DNA from: Legionella waltersii
GTDB taxonomy: Bacteria; Pseudomonadota; Gammaproteobacteria; Legionellales; Legionellaceae
Reading direction: 5' to 3'
NCBI RefSeq assembly: GCF_001468085.1
Contig: NZ_LNZB01000015.1
Location: forward strand, 192,384-256,383
DNA length: 64,000 nt
Shown here: piece after piece, positions 1 to 9,577 of the stretch
How the letters are laid out: each line of letters starts with the position of its first letter
Numbering within the stretch: position 1 is the first letter of the stretch
Notes under the pieces: generated by a model
Told to the model about the DNA's origin: nothing
Seen by the model: only the letters and a program-made list of their open reading frames with translations
The model's database searches: none
Program-made: the position numbers and the translations under genes

Positions 1-243
1 AAGATTATAATTGATACACCATGGCCTAAAGTAGATAAGAGCGCGCTTAAGACAGACGAAGTGGATTTTGTGGTACAGGTCAATGGTAAGTTAAGAGCTC
101 AGTTTACTGCAAGTGTAGATGCTTCCGAAGACGAACTAATCGCTGAAGCAAAAAAACATGCTCATAACTTTATAGCGAATCAAACCATTAAAAAGGCAAT
201 TGTTGTGCAACACAGGCAATTGATCAATTTGGTTATTGGTTAA
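1..243 (+). CDS. leuS: leucyl-tRNA synthetase, C-terminal end (partial)
   Basis: This reading frame is open from the first base and ends in TAA, so the 5' part lies outside the window. The visible 80 residues form the C-terminal beta-grasp-like domain of bacterial LeuRS: a DTPWPKVD segment, then VDFVVQVNGKLRA and a closing KAIVVQHRQLINLVIG. In the family this domain helps position tRNA-Leu for charging and editing. The stop codon abuts the lptE start directly (TAAATG), which fits the common leuS-lptE-holA-nadD gene order in Gammaproteobacteria and supports cotranscription. Confidence 0.95.
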   Translation, partial: KIIIDTPWPKVDKSALKTDEVDFVVQVNGKLRAQFTASVDASEDELIAEAKKHAHNFIANQTIKKAIVVQHRQLINLVIG

Positions 244-729
244 ATGAAACGTTTTGTAGCCCTATTGATATCCCCACTGCTTCTATTTCTTGTTGGGTGT
301 GGATATCATCTACGTGGGGTTTCAGAAATTCCGCAGTGGTTGAATAACATCACTATTATTTCAAACGATGGGAATAAAGAGCTTATCTCTTTACTCAATA
401 CCATTCTTGAAGGGTATAACATTGAAGTTAACCCAGATCCAGCCACTGCAAAGTATTGGTTGGTCATTAGCAATGTCAGTGTACAACAACAAATTGTTAG
501 TGTAGGCGCAAGCACCAATCCAAGGCAATATCAGCTCATTTTAACCGTTGGGTATTTATTACAAACCCCTAAAGGTGACATAATAAAACCTAGACGAAAT
601 GTTATTATAAACCGACAACTTACTGTAAATAACGATCGTATCTTAGGCTCAAATGAGGAGGAAATGATTTTGGTAAGTGAAATGCGAAGAGATGCTGTGA
701 TTCAAATTTTAAATCGTTTGAGCCGCTAA
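244..729 (+). CDS. lptE: LPS-assembly lipoprotein LptE
   Basis: The 161-residue protein has a lipoprotein signal peptide with lipobox LVGC (Cys19) followed by GYHLRG, the typical start of mature LptE (RlpB). LptE is the outer-membrane lipoprotein that plugs and assembles the LptD barrel, which inserts lipopolysaccharide into the outer leaflet. The length and the SVGASTNPRQYQL segment (a STNPxxY-like stretch common in the family) fit. The gene starts immediately after leuS and ends 4 bases before holA, so it lies inside a likely operon. Identification rests on lipobox, length and position. Confidence 0.92.
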   Translation: MKRFVALLISPLLLFLVGCGYHLRGVSEIPQWLNNITIISNDGNKELISLLNTILEGYNIEVNPDPATAKYWLVISNVSVQQQIVSVGASTNPRQYQLILTVGYLLQTPKGDIIKPRRNVIINRQLTVNNDRILGSNEEEMILVSEMRRDAVIQILNRLSR

Positions 730-733
730 AATA

Positions 734-1762
734 ATGCAAATAAATCAGCAAATGCTGAGGTCTCACCTACAGAAGAAGATATACCCTGTGAATATTATCA
801 TAGGCCAGGATATTTATCTTATTGAAGAATCAATTGTTACTTTAAAATCTACCCTACATCAATTAGCGAGCTGTGATGTAAAAAACCTAAGCATTCAGTC
901 GCCAGAAGATTGGAATAATCTTGTGCAAGAAGCGAATCATTATTCCTTGTTTTATGACAAAGTTATTATCATCGCTAACTACGATAAAAAGACTCTTGAT
1001 AGTTCGGGTAAAAAGCAAATTAATGAATACCTAAACTCTATCAACCCGCGCTGCACTATTATCCTAAAAGCTGTCAACCTAAATTCAAAGCAATTATCAT
1101 GGCTAGCAAATAACAATCATGTATTAGTCGTTGTTGCACAATCCTTGTCCCCAGATGCCATGAAAAAGTGGATTAGCCAAGAGTTATTAGCGAAAACATT
1201 TCAATTTGAAAACAATGTACCTGAACTAATCCACCAATACACACAGGGCAACATGCATGCTGCTGCACAGGTTATCGAAAGACTATCCTTGGCTCATAAC
1301 TCGAACTGCATGCTTACGCTCAAGGAGACCTCGGAGCAGTTGGCAGACCAATGCGATTATTCCCTTTTTGAGCTAGTCGAAATCTGCTTAGCAGGTCAAG
1401 TAGACAAAGGTATTCCTATTTTAAAACAATCAGCAAACAACAAAACTGAAGCTACACTTGTCCTATGGCTTTTTACACAAGAAATTAGAACTCTTATGCA
1501 ATTGCAATTCCTTACAACAAAGAGGTCAATGGATTTTCGTAAAGCCTGTGGTGAATTGAATATATGGACTCAACGCATAAATCTTTACCAGATAGCTTTG
1601 CAACGTCTAAATATGTCTACTTTACGGCAATTACACCATTATTGCTGCATTCTTGATAATCGCATTAAGTCTGGTCATGGTCAGCAAGTGTGGAATGGTT
1701 TGGACGTTTTATTTCTTTCTCTTTGTATGGGTAAGCTAATAGGTGATGCATGTACAGTATAG
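734..1762 (+). CDS. holA: DNA polymerase III subunit delta
   Basis: A 342-residue protein of HolA length, located between lptE and nadD as in E. coli and relatives. HolA is the clamp-loader delta subunit that opens the beta sliding clamp ring. The N-terminal part (about residues 1-140) has the degenerate AAA+ pattern of the family (YLIEESI near 30, then an IIIANYDKKT stretch near 75), and the C-terminal third is helical as expected. The family is weakly conserved, so synteny carries much of the call. Its 3' end overlaps the nadD start by 13 bases, suggesting translational coupling. Confidence 0.9.
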   Translation: MQINQQMLRSHLQKKIYPVNIIIGQDIYLIEESIVTLKSTLHQLASCDVKNLSIQSPEDWNNLVQEANHYSLFYDKVIIIANYDKKTLDSSGKKQINEYLNSINPRCTIILKAVNLNSKQLSWLANNNHVLVVVAQSLSPDAMKKWISQELLAKTFQFENNVPELIHQYTQGNMHAAAQVIERLSLAHNSNCMLTLKETSEQLADQCDYSLFELVEICLAGQVDKGIPILKQSANNKTEATLVLWLFTQEIRTLMQLQFLTTKRSMDFRKACGELNIWTQRINLYQIALQRLNMSTLRQLHHYCCILDNRIKSGHGQQVWNGLDVLFLSLCMGKLIGDACTV

Positions 1763-2388
1763 CTCTTTTTGGTGGTGCTTTTGATCCAGTCCATAATGGA
1801 CATATCAAAACAAGCCTTTCTGTTCAGTCACATTATCAATTCGATGCCTTTTTTTTTGTTCCTTGTAAAAGCCCAACTATTAAAGCAGAATCCATAGCTT
1901 CTCCCCAACAACGACTTGATATGCTCGATTTAGCAATCAAACCCTATCCTCAATTCAAAATTGATACGCGTGAAATTGAACGCTCCTCACCTTCCTACAT
2001 GGTTGACACTTTAACTAGTTTTAGAGATGACCATCAGGATGCCTCACTAACGTTAATAGTTGGTTATGATGCTTTCTTAAGTTTACCAAAATGGCATCAA
2101 TGGGAGGCATTAATCTCGCTTGCTAATCTCTTAGTCATCAATCGTAATCAGTATTCTAACGAAAAATTACCTGAAAAATTAGAAATTCTTTTAAAGAATC
2201 ACAGGCAAGACGATCTTGCGAACATAGTGGAATCAAAATCAGGTATCATTCAGTTTTATGATGCTGGGAACTATGATCTATCTTCTTCAGCGATTAGACA
2301 TTTACTAAAATCTAATGCTGATTTAGTGTCTTACGAAATACCCAAAGAAGTACATGATTACATTAAGTTGCAGGGACTGTATCAATAA
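1750..2388 (+). CDS. nadD: nicotinate-nucleotide adenylyltransferase
   Basis: NadD transfers AMP from ATP to nicotinate mononucleotide to make deamido-NAD in NAD biosynthesis. The nucleotidyltransferase motif GGAFDPVHNGH lies at residues 8-18 and the C-terminal SSSAIR (about 178-183) corresponds to the ISSTxxR phosphate-binding motif. The length of 212 residues is normal. The ATG lies inside the end of holA. The 3' end overlaps the convergent cvpA gene by 26 bases, so the two stop regions are interlocked. The rsfS-rlmH genes that often follow nadD are not here. Confidence 0.96.
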   Translation: MYSIALFGGAFDPVHNGHIKTSLSVQSHYQFDAFFFVPCKSPTIKAESIASPQQRLDMLDLAIKPYPQFKIDTREIERSSPSYMVDTLTSFRDDHQDASLTLIVGYDAFLSLPKWHQWEALISLANLLVINRNQYSNEKLPEKLEILLKNHRQDDLANIVESKSGIIQFYDAGNYDLSSSAIRHLLKSNADLVSYEIPKEVHDYIKLQGLYQ

Positions 2389-2896
2389 TATTCTCTGTTT
2401 GATCCACTGCTTTAACTTGCTTAATAAACTCAGGTAAATGACTATAGAGCAAGTCCACAACAGGATCAAAACGCGCATAGAGTTTCGATTTTTGAGAGTA
2501 TTCCTGGTACGGCAATGAGGTCATTTTCACGGCAACCATAATTAATGCAACGATAAAAACGCCTCGCAGGAAACCAAACCCCATACCCAGAGTTCTGTCC
2601 GTTCCACTCAAACCTGCGCGTTTTAAAATGAAGCTTAAAAAAGCATTAACGATACCACCCGCTAGCAAAGTACCAAACAAAATAATGATAAATGCTATAG
2701 CTGTTCTAATTGATTTTTCTTCAACATATGCACTGAGCCATGGATCAAGACTTTGCGAGTAGTGAAAGCCTAACCAAATCGCTAAAATCCATACACATAA
2801 TGCGACTAGCTCTTTAACAAAGCCCCTAAATAGTCCAGTCAATACAGACAAAGCAATTACAGAGACAATAGCTATATCAACCCATTGCAATGGCAT
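2363..2896 (-). CDS. cvpA: CvpA family membrane protein
   Basis: A 177-residue protein with an N-terminal hydrophobic segment (WVDIAIVSVIALSVLTG), the FRGFVKE motif and the GLFRG/GFGFLRG glycine-rich turns typical of CvpA. It has about four membrane segments. Family members were linked to colicin V production and, more recently, to envelope and virulence phenotypes; the biochemical role is unclear. It is the last gene of the accD-folC-dedD-cvpA set on the minus strand. The purF gene that normally follows is absent; instead the gene meets nadD tail to tail with overlap. Confidence 0.9.
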   Translation of the reverse strand: MPLQWVDIAIVSVIALSVLTGLFRGFVKELVALCVWILAIWLGFHYSQSLDPWLSAYVEEKSIRTAIAFIIILFGTLLAGGIVNAFLSFILKRAGLSGTDRTLGMGFGFLRGVFIVALIMVAVKMTSLPYQEYSQKSKLYARFDPVVDLLYSHLPEFIKQVKAVDQTENIIDTVPAT

Positions 2897-2898
2897 AA

Positions 2899-3690
2899 TT
2901 AACTAACTCCGGTGTTCACAATAAAGCCATTCAATTGCATGGCTTGAGACAATTGAGTTTTTAATTTTAGAACTTGGTTTCTGTCAGGAGAATGGCCTAC
3001 GAAGACTTTGTACATAGGACCTGTTCTACTAGTCGTTTTAATGAAGCTCGCTTTATAACCTCTGCTTCGCAATCTATTCACTAGCGATTGTGCGTTAGCA
3101 ACTTGTGAAAATGAGGCCAACTGTAAGGCATAAACGTCCTGCTTAGCTAAAGCTCTATTAGCTGGCTTAGGAGTCGATTTTGATGCTGCCTTGCTTACCT
3201 TAGCCACTGGTTTAGGTTTATCTACTTTAGCCACAATATTTTTTGGTGTTGTAGTTTTTTTAGCTGCTATTGCAACAGTTTGCTTTGCCTTAGATTTTGC
3301 GGCAGTATTAATTGCTAATGTACTGGAACTTGAAGAAAAAACAGTTTTCTTGATATTCCTTTCTTCAGCTAATGCTTTGGTACTGCTTGCTCTAACAGGA
3401 GCAGTACTAATTGGCTCAGCACTGACCAATCTTGGAAGCTCGTCATGTTGCCCCTCCGAAGGGATCTCCGCCTTGGACACCTTTATGGTTTTGAAAACTT
3501 CTTGTTCATCTGTAACCACAACATCTGGTGGCAACGGCTTCGGCGGTAGTTTAACATTGACCGAAAAGTTACCTTCAGGACCCTGATTGGATTTTTTTAT
3601 CAAGGCAGGAGCAAAAATCGCTGCCAATGAAATAATAACGGCTATACCAACCAAGCGATGTTTCACTTTTTCATCCATTACTAGTTTCAT
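2899..3690 (-). CDS. SPOR-domain cell division protein (DedD-like)
   Basis: The 263-residue protein has a short cytoplasmic N-terminus, one transmembrane helix (about residues 13-30, LVGIAVIISLAAIFAPAL), a long Ala/Lys/Pro-rich linker (about 40-180) and a C-terminal SPOR domain (about 185-260, YALQLASFSQVANAQSLV then YKVFVGHSPDR). SPOR domains bind denuded septal peptidoglycan. The position between folC and cvpA is that of dedD in E. coli. The chosen ATG has AGGAG six bases upstream. The low-complexity linker creates long false frames on the other strand. Confidence 0.88.
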   Translation of the reverse strand: MKLVMDEKVKHRLVGIAVIISLAAIFAPALIKKSNQGPEGNFSVNVKLPPKPLPPDVVVTDEQEVFKTIKVSKAEIPSEGQHDELPRLVSAEPISTAPVRASSTKALAEERNIKKTVFSSSSSTLAINTAAKSKAKQTVAIAAKKTTTPKNIVAKVDKPKPVAKVSKAASKSTPKPANRALAKQDVYALQLASFSQVANAQSLVNRLRSRGYKASFIKTTSRTGPMYKVFVGHSPDRNQVLKLKTQLSQAMQLNGFIVNTGVS

Positions 3691-3700
3691 TGATTCTCCT

Positions 3701-4963
3701 TTACCCCATAAATTCTGTTTGTGCTGTCATGACCTGACTTACCGTATAAAATGAACCATAAATAACAATCAAGTCCCCCCTGACTGCTTGGTGTAACGCA
3801 AATTCAAAAGCAGAAGTTGGGCTATTATAACAAGTTTTTACTACAATTTCTGCATCTTTAAAAGCGGCCAATATAGACTCCGGACTAGCAGCTCGTTTGT
3901 TATCTAATTGTGCAGGATACCAGTGATCAACACAATCCCTTAAAGGAAAAATTAAAGAAGGCAGATCTTTATCCTTTAACGCTGAAAACACTGCATGAAT
4001 TTTATTAGGCCACTTTAAGCCAGTGAGTTTTTCTGCCAATAATCGAACTGATTGGGCATTATGCGATACATCAAATAAATAACTCACTTCTCCTTTAACG
4101 AATTGCAAGCGTCCAGGAACAGACAATGACTTTAATGCTGCTGTTATGTGTTTTTGCTCAATGGGCAGGTCATTTTGTAACAAATTTACCGCTGAAAGTG
4201 CTGCAGCAGCTGACTTTAACTGAATGTTTGGTTTAGGTAACTGCTCGTACACCGTCTCGCAGTACTTATAGCCCCAATCAGCATCTCCCTCCTCAATAAA
4301 ATAATCTTGGTTATACACTAAGAGTTTTGATTTCATTTGCTGTGCTGCCTCGAGGATGCTCTTAGCAGGGCTCTCATCAGCATAAATAATTGGCTTACCC
4401 ATTTTTATGACGCCGGCTTTTTCGCTGGCAATTTTTTCAATCGTATTTCCTAAGAATTCCTGATGGTCAAAATCGATGGTTGTAATAATCGCAAGATCAT
4501 TATCAATAATATTCGTAGCATCCAACCTACCCCCAAGTCCTACTTCAAGAATAACAAGGTCCAAATCACATTGTTTGAAATGCCATAATGCGGCTAAGGT
4601 AGTCATTTCGAAATAAGTGAGTGGAGTATCTTTACGGTTGAGTTCTATATGCAGGAATGCTTGACAAAGCTCCTCATCAGAGATCATCTGAGTATTTACG
4701 CGAATTCGCTCATTAAATACGAGCAAATGGGGTGAAGTATAGGCACCAACATGATAACCAGCTTGGGTGTATACCGCCTCTAGTGCTGAAACTGTAGAAC
4801 CTTTACCATTTGTTCCCGCAACAGTAATTACTTTAGCTGTTGGGTGATTTAAACCAAGATTTTCAGCCACCTTCCGAATACGGTCTAATCCTAGTTGAAT
4901 TTCTTGACTGTGACGAGTTTCAAGGTACTTTAACCAGTCACTAACCACCCACTTTTTTTGCAT
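3701..4963 (-). CDS. folC: bifunctional folylpolyglutamate synthase / dihydrofolate synthase
   Basis: FolC adds glutamate to dihydropteroate and extends the polyglutamate tail of folates. The 420-residue protein carries the Mur-ligase-type P-loop GTNGKGST at residues 50-57, the EVGLGGRLDATN segment near 140-151, and the C-terminal FDVSHNAQS motif of the FolC family. It starts one base after the accD stop and ends 10 bases before the SPOR gene, so it is clearly inside the accD-folC-dedD-cvpA operon. Confidence 0.96.
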   Translation of the reverse strand: MQKKWVVSDWLKYLETRHSQEIQLGLDRIRKVAENLGLNHPTAKVITVAGTNGKGSTVSALEAVYTQAGYHVGAYTSPHLLVFNERIRVNTQMISDEELCQAFLHIELNRKDTPLTYFEMTTLAALWHFKQCDLDLVILEVGLGGRLDATNIIDNDLAIITTIDFDHQEFLGNTIEKIASEKAGVIKMGKPIIYADESPAKSILEAAQQMKSKLLVYNQDYFIEEGDADWGYKYCETVYEQLPKPNIQLKSAAAALSAVNLLQNDLPIEQKHITAALKSLSVPGRLQFVKGEVSYLFDVSHNAQSVRLLAEKLTGLKWPNKIHAVFSALKDKDLPSLIFPLRDCVDHWYPAQLDNKRAASPESILAAFKDAEIVVKTCYNSPTSAFEFALHQAVRGDLIVIYGSFYTVSQVMTAQTEFMG

Positions 4964-4964
4964 T

Positions 4965-5837
4965 TTAGGCTACAGCATTCCCTAATACTTGATGAGTGAG
5001 TTTAGACACTAATTCAGCAATGGTTGGTCTTAGGTTTTTACGGTCCACTATCATATCGATATGACCATGTTCCAACAAAAACTCACTTTTTTGAAAACCT
5101 TCAGGTAATGATTGTCTAACCGTTTGCTCAATAACCCTAGGGCCTGCAAATCCAATTAAAGCATTGGGCTCAGCAATAATTACATCCCCGAGGCTACCAA
5201 AACTAGCTGAAACACCACCCATAGTAGGGTCTGTTAACACAACAATAAAAGGCAGACCTGTTTCGGAAAACTTCGCCAGGGCAGCGGAAGTTTTTGCCAT
5301 TTGCATAAGCGAGAATAAACCCTCTTGCATTCGAGCTCCACCACTTGCTGTAAAGCAAATATATGGGCGTTTTTCAGCCGTCGCAATGTTAATGGCTCTA
5401 ACAAATTTTTCACCCACGGTAGCCCCCATCGAGCCACCCATAAAATTAAACTCAAATGAACTCACAACGACCGGCTGTTGCATGAGAGTCCCTTTAACAA
5501 CGATTAAAGCCTCCTTTTCACCAGTGGTTTTTTGAGCTTGAGAAATTCTATCTTTGTATTTTTTGGAGTCTCTAAATTTTAATCGATCAATGGGCTCAAG
5601 ATGAGCAGCAATTTCCTCTTGCCCTGTCTCATCAAGAAATTGTGCAATACGCAATCTGGCGTTAATTCGATGATGAAAACTGCAAGAAGGACAAACCATT
5701 AAGTTTTTTGCAAGTTCAGTGCTGTAGAGTACTTCGTTACATCCTAAGCACTTGACCCAAAGACCTTCAGGAACCCCTTTTTTTTGAGTAGTTTCTGTTC
5801 TCACTCTGGAGGGTAGTAATTTTTTTAGCCAACTCAT
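4965..5837 (-). CDS. accD: acetyl-CoA carboxylase carboxyltransferase subunit beta
   Basis: AccD forms, with AccA, the carboxyltransferase that moves CO2 from biotin to acetyl-CoA to give malonyl-CoA. The 290-residue protein has the N-terminal zinc ribbon (Cys30, Cys33, Cys49, Cys52) and the crotonase-fold core with [10 protein letters not shown] and [12 protein letters not shown], which bind acyl-CoA. It is the first gene of the minus-strand operon and is divergent from the flagellin gene, with about 244 bases between the two starts. Confidence 0.97.
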   Translation of the reverse strand: MSWLKKLLPSRVRTETTQKKGVPEGLWVKCLGCNEVLYSTELAKNLMVCPSCSFHHRINARLRIAQFLDETGQEEIAAHLEPIDRLKFRDSKKYKDRISQAQKTTGEKEALIVVKGTLMQQPVVVSSFEFNFMGGSMGATVGEKFVRAINIATAEKRPYICFTASGGARMQEGLFSLMQMAKTSAALAKFSETGLPFIVVLTDPTMGGVSASFGSLGDVIIAEPNALIGFAGPRVIEQTVRQSLPEGFQKSEFLLEHGHIDMIVDRKNLRPTIAELVSKLTHQVLGNAVA

Positions 5838-5965
5838 ACTGTGAAACCTATCTTATTGCAAATGCAGGTATTTTCTCATTATTAAACGTTTAATTCCATA
5901 CTCTCTCTACATATTGCCGTTAAAGTTTTCAAAGTCCTCTTTTGTGAAAAAATCAAGATCAAGTC

Positions 5966-5992
5966 TAAAGTTTTTTTTTCCATATCCGATAA
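5966..5992 (+). promoter_or_regulatory. sigma-28 (FliA) promoter of flagellin
   Basis: TAAAGTTT at 5966-5973, an 11-base spacer and TCCGATAA at 5985-5992 match the FliA consensus (TAAAGTTT-N11-GCCGATAA) at 15 of 16 positions. It lies about 90 bases before the flagellin ATG. Late flagellar genes are normally under this sigma factor, so flagellin should be expressed only after the hook-basal body is finished. Confidence 0.92.
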
Positions 5993-6081
5993 CTGAGTTG
6001 GGTACAGTGAATTCATAACAACAATGAATTGACTGGATAATAAATGTCCCAACCAGGGATTCAGGTCTGAGGAGACTTATA

Positions 6082-7509
6082 ATGGCTCAAGTAATTAATA
6101 CCAACGTTTCGTCGTTAATCGCGCAACGTAATTTAAATATGTCAGGTAGTGCAATGCAAACCTCCATTCAACGCTTGTCTTCTAGCTTAAGAATTAACAG
6201 TGCTAAAGACGACGCTGCAGGGCTTGCAATTTCTTCACGCATGACCTCACAAATCAGAGGTATGAACCAAGCTGTCAGAAACGCTAACGACGGTATTTCT
6301 CTAGCGCAAGTTGCTGAAGGTGCTATGCAAGAAAGTACCAACATTCTGCAACGTATGCGTGAATTGTCTGTACAGTCTGCAAACTCAACCAATAACTCTT
6401 CTGACCGTGCTTCATTGCAAGCAGAAGTAATACAATTACAAAGTGAGTTAGACCGTATTTCACAAAACACTGAATTTAACGGTCAACGCATACTTGATGG
6501 TTCATTCTCCAATGCTAGTTTCCAAGTAGGTGCTAATGCAAGCCAAACAATTACCTTCAGTATAGGTAGCATTAAAGCATCCTCAATTGGAGGAATTGCA
6601 CAATCCACAGGTAACGAAGTGACTGGTGCTGCTGCAACTGACATTACCATAGCAATAGGTGGTGGTGCCGCAACTACTGTGAACTCATCAGCTGGCTTCA
6701 CTGGCTCATTAAACGGCCAGGATGCAACATCTGCTTATGCTAAGGCTAGAGCAATTAATGATGCAAACGTAGCTGGTTTAACAGTGACTGCATCAACAAC
6801 TGGCGATCAAACTGTTGGAGCAATCGGAGGTACAGCTGGAGATACTTATAACTTAACCATTAACGGTGTTGCAATCTTCACCAACGAAGACGTAGCCACT
6901 GCATTAAGCAACTCTGCTTTAAGAGATGCCATCAACGGGGTAAGCAACCAGACTGGTGTTATTGCCTCTCTAAACGGTGGTGATATGACATTAACCGCCG
7001 CTGATGGTAGAAACATCACTGTTACAGAGAGTGGTACTGGTTTCACAGCTGGTACAGATGGTCTAACTGTAACTGGGGGTGATTTTGATGGTGCATTACG
7101 CGGTACATTAACTGTTAGTGCTTCAAACTCAATTACAATTGGCGGTACAGTAGCAACGATAGGTCTTGCTGCTAGCATTGCTAGAGACTCACTCGGCGTC
7201 GACTCTATAGACATCAGTACAGCAAGTGGAGCTAACACAGCGATTAAGAGAATCGATGCGGCTCTTGATAGCATCAACTCAAACCGCGCAAACATGGGTG
7301 CTTTGCAAAACCGCTTTGAAAGCACAATAGCCAACTTACAAAACGTATCAGACAACTTGTCTTCTGCAAGAAGTCGTATATTAGACGCTGACTACGCTGC
7401 GGAGATGGCTAATTTAACTAAAAACCAAATCTTACAACAAGCTGGTACAGCAATGTTGGCACAGGCAAATAGTATTCCCCAATCCGTGCTCTCATTGTTA
7501 GGTAGGTAG
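6082..7509 (+). CDS. flaA: flagellin FlaA
   Basis: The 475-residue protein has the conserved D0/D1 ends of flagellin: [18 protein letters not shown] with [21 protein letters not shown] at the start, and a C-terminal [18 protein letters not shown] helix ending in SVLSLLGR. The middle (about 170-390) is the variable, Thr/Gly/Ala-rich surface domain. It polymerises into the flagellar filament; in Legionella the C-terminal helix is also the part seen by the host NAIP5 receptor. The start has GGAG a short distance upstream and a sigma-28 promoter further up. A strong hairpin follows the stop. Confidence 0.97.
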   Translation: MAQVINTNVSSLIAQRNLNMSGSAMQTSIQRLSSSLRINSAKDDAAGLAISSRMTSQIRGMNQAVRNANDGISLAQVAEGAMQESTNILQRMRELSVQSANSTNNSSDRASLQAEVIQLQSELDRISQNTEFNGQRILDGSFSNASFQVGANASQTITFSIGSIKASSIGGIAQSTGNEVTGAAATDITIAIGGGAATTVNSSAGFTGSLNGQDATSAYAKARAINDANVAGLTVTASTTGDQTVGAIGGTAGDTYNLTINGVAIFTNEDVATALSNSALRDAINGVSNQTGVIASLNGGDMTLTAADGRNITVTESGTGFTAGTDGLTVTGGDFDGALRGTLTVSASNSITIGGTVATIGLAASIARDSLGVDSIDISTASGANTAIKRIDAALDSINSNRANMGALQNRFESTIANLQNVSDNLSSARSRILDADYAAEMANLTKNQILQQAGTAMLAQANSIPQSVLSLLGR

Positions 7510-7517
7510 GATGTGGC

Positions 7518-7549
7518 AATCGAAGTGCAGCAATAGCTGCACTTCGATT
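7518..7549 (+). terminator. hairpin after flagellin gene
   Basis: AATCGAAGTGCAG (7518-7530) and its exact complement (7537-7549) form a 13-bp stem with a six-base loop, 8 bases after the flagellin stop. The trailing sequence has only a few T residues, so it may act as a partial terminator or a 3' stability element that lets flagellin mRNA accumulate above the downstream genes. Confidence 0.7.
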
Positions 7550-7551
7550 CA

Positions 7552-7580
7552 TTTATACCTAGGACTGTTCTGGGTATAAA
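7552..7580 (+). repeat. inverted repeat before flaG ribosome binding site
   Basis: TTTATACC (7552-7559) pairs with GGTATAAA (7573-7580), giving an 8-bp stem with a 13-base loop directly before the AAGGAG of flaG. It could modulate flaG translation, but this is only a structural observation. Confidence 0.4.
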
Positions 7581-7594
7581 TAAGGAGTAATGAA

Positions 7595-7876
7595 ATGAAC
7601 ATAGATAGGATCCAACCCATCAATCAGGTGACTCAAACAGAGCCAGTTAGTTCATCTGAGGAAACGAGTGAAAGCAGTAAACCCATTTCTGTGTCACATT
7701 CATTTCTTGATGCAGAAACAAAGCAAGTTCTTGATAAAGCCACCGGCCTTTTACAAACCATAGTAACGGATAAAATGTCTGATAAAGTACTTCGTAAAAT
7801 GCCACCTGACGAATATTTGAATTTACTAGGTTTACTCGATGAAATTATTAGCGGATCAATAAACAAACAAGTTTAG
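7595..7876 (+). CDS. flaG: flagellar protein FlaG
   Basis: A 93-residue protein with a polar, Ser/Thr/Glu-rich first half and a C-terminal FlaG-type segment (TGLLQTIVTDKMSDKVLRKMPPDEYLNLLGLLDE cut here for length into its ends: TGLLQT and LLGLLDE). FlaG proteins sit between flagellin and fliD in many genomes and affect filament length; the molecular role is not settled. AAGGAG lies seven bases before the ATG. The position between flaA and fliD supports the call. Confidence 0.87.
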   Translation: MNIDRIQPINQVTQTEPVSSSEETSESSKPISVSHSFLDAETKQVLDKATGLLQTIVTDKMSDKVLRKMPPDEYLNLLGLLDEIISGSINKQV

Positions 7877-7936
7877 TTGTTATTTTGTAACTTATGTGCT
7901 TAATTTTAAATAATAACTCGACGAATAAGGAAGATG

Positions 7937-9562
7937 ATGGACTTATCAGCAGCAGGAATAGGATCAGGTCTTGACGTAAAATCACTTGTAACTGCATTAG
8001 TACAAGCTGAAATAACTCCTATGCAAACAAGACATGATAATCGCTTAAAAGATGTGAATACTAGCCTATCCGCTGTTGGTCAATTGAGAAGCTATTTATC
8101 TAATTTTCAGGCGTCCTTAGCGAAGTTATCTGATTTCAGTAAATTTTACACCTATAAATCAACCATTAGTGATCCAGACTACTTATCTGCAACGTTAAGT
8201 TCAGAGGCTGCTAAAGGAACCTATCAGGTAGAAGTTCAAAAATTAGCACAGCAACAAAGCTTAGCAAGCACAACAATGACTAATACTGGAAGTGGTACCT
8301 TAACCATACAATTTGGTACCTACAATGCCGGGAAAACCACCTTTACTCCGAATGCTTCTGAAGCTGCAATAAATGTCACAATCGCTCCTGGAAACGATAG
8401 TTTAGCCGCTGTTCGAGATGCCATTAATGCTACTAATTCAGGAGTTACTGCCAGCATTGTACAGGACAGCTCGGGCTCAAAGCTTACAATTACTTCCAAT
8501 AAATCAGGCGAAAATTATTCCATGAAGATCAGTGGAACCGTTGCCTCCTTAAATTATGATCCAACAACTGGAATTAATGCATTAACTGAAACCCTTGGTG
8601 CTCAGAATAGTTTAGTAAAAATCAATGGACTCACTATCAGCCAAAGCACGAACCAAGTAAAAGATGCGATAAGTGGTGTTACGTTGAATTTAAAAAAGGC
8701 CGAGGTTGGTAAAACCATTTCATTTGCTGTTGATGACAATAAAGATCAAATGACCTCTTTAATCAATGAGTTTGTCAAACAATACAATGATACTGTTACC
8801 TTCCTAACCAATTTAACGGGTTATAATACGACGACAAAACAAGGTGGAGTATTTCAAGGAGACCCACAATTTAGAAATCTTAAAATGAACATCACCAAAT
8901 TAGCCACCTCTCAATTAGCCACGAATAATGGAGCTATTAATTCCTTGGCAGATTTAGGGATAGTCACTAATAAACAAGGCTTACTTGAAGTGAAGCAAGA
9001 CAAATTAAATGCCGCGCTCACTAATAACTACCAAAGCATCGGGAATCTTTTTGCAAAAACAGCAAAAGCATCTGACTCTGGAGTTGTTGTAAATTCAGTG
9101 AACTCTACAGTAAAAGCAGGTAGCTATAGTCTGGTGTTGTCTGCATATACTCCTGGAGTAAGCATGAGTGGGACTATCGGTGGATTATCTGCCTCATCTA
9201 CCGACGGAGTAACCTTAACAGGAAGTGGCAGTCTCAGTGGACTGTCGGTCAACATCCTATCGGGATCAACTGGTACTAGAGGACAAGTTGTAGTTACTGA
9301 CGGAATCGCCGTTCAATTGAATACACTTTTAAAAACCTACATGGATACAAAAGGTGACCTTGATCAGCGAACTGACCAATTGAATAATCAAGTCAAAAGC
9401 CTCAGCAAAGTACAAGATGATATTGATGCACGAACAAAAACGTTACAAAGTCGTTTTTTATCTCAGTTTACCGCTCTTGATATTTTATTAACATCAATGC
9501 AGAGCACGAGTAGCTATTTAACGCAGCAATTAGCTAATTTACCCCAATCTAAGAGTAAGTAA
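7937..9562 (+). CDS. fliD: flagellar filament cap protein FliD (HAP2)
   Basis: FliD forms the pentameric cap that directs insertion of flagellin subunits at the filament tip. The 541-residue protein starts with SAAGIGSGLDVKSLV, the FliD N-terminal signature, has Ser/Thr-rich central domains, and ends in a coiled-coil region with DIDARTKTLQSRFLSQFTAL. Two ATG codons occur at 7934 and 7937; the second is better spaced from AAGGA. It lies between flaG and fliS as in other Legionella and Pseudomonas-type clusters. Confidence 0.95.
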   Translation: MDLSAAGIGSGLDVKSLVTALVQAEITPMQTRHDNRLKDVNTSLSAVGQLRSYLSNFQASLAKLSDFSKFYTYKSTISDPDYLSATLSSEAAKGTYQVEVQKLAQQQSLASTTMTNTGSGTLTIQFGTYNAGKTTFTPNASEAAINVTIAPGNDSLAAVRDAINATNSGVTASIVQDSSGSKLTITSNKSGENYSMKISGTVASLNYDPTTGINALTETLGAQNSLVKINGLTISQSTNQVKDAISGVTLNLKKAEVGKTISFAVDDNKDQMTSLINEFVKQYNDTVTFLTNLTGYNTTTKQGGVFQGDPQFRNLKMNITKLATSQLATNNGAINSLADLGIVTNKQGLLEVKQDKLNAALTNNYQSIGNLFAKTAKASDSGVVVNSVNSTVKAGSYSLVLSAYTPGVSMSGTIGGLSASSTDGVTLTGSGSLSGLSVNILSGSTGTRGQVVVTDGIAVQLNTLLKTYMDTKGDLDQRTDQLNNQVKSLSKVQDDIDARTKTLQSRFLSQFTALDILLTSMQSTSSYLTQQLANLPQSKSK

Positions 9563-9577
9563 AAAGAGGTGCTTACC

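Noticed and set aside
3191..3586. Plus-strand open frame of 131 codons
   Set aside because: It is the antisense of the low-complexity linker of the SPOR protein and has no ribosome binding site.
5921..5928. A second TAAAGTTT before flagellin
   Set aside because: No GCCGATAA-like -10 occurs at the required 11-base spacing; only the copy at 5966 is paired.
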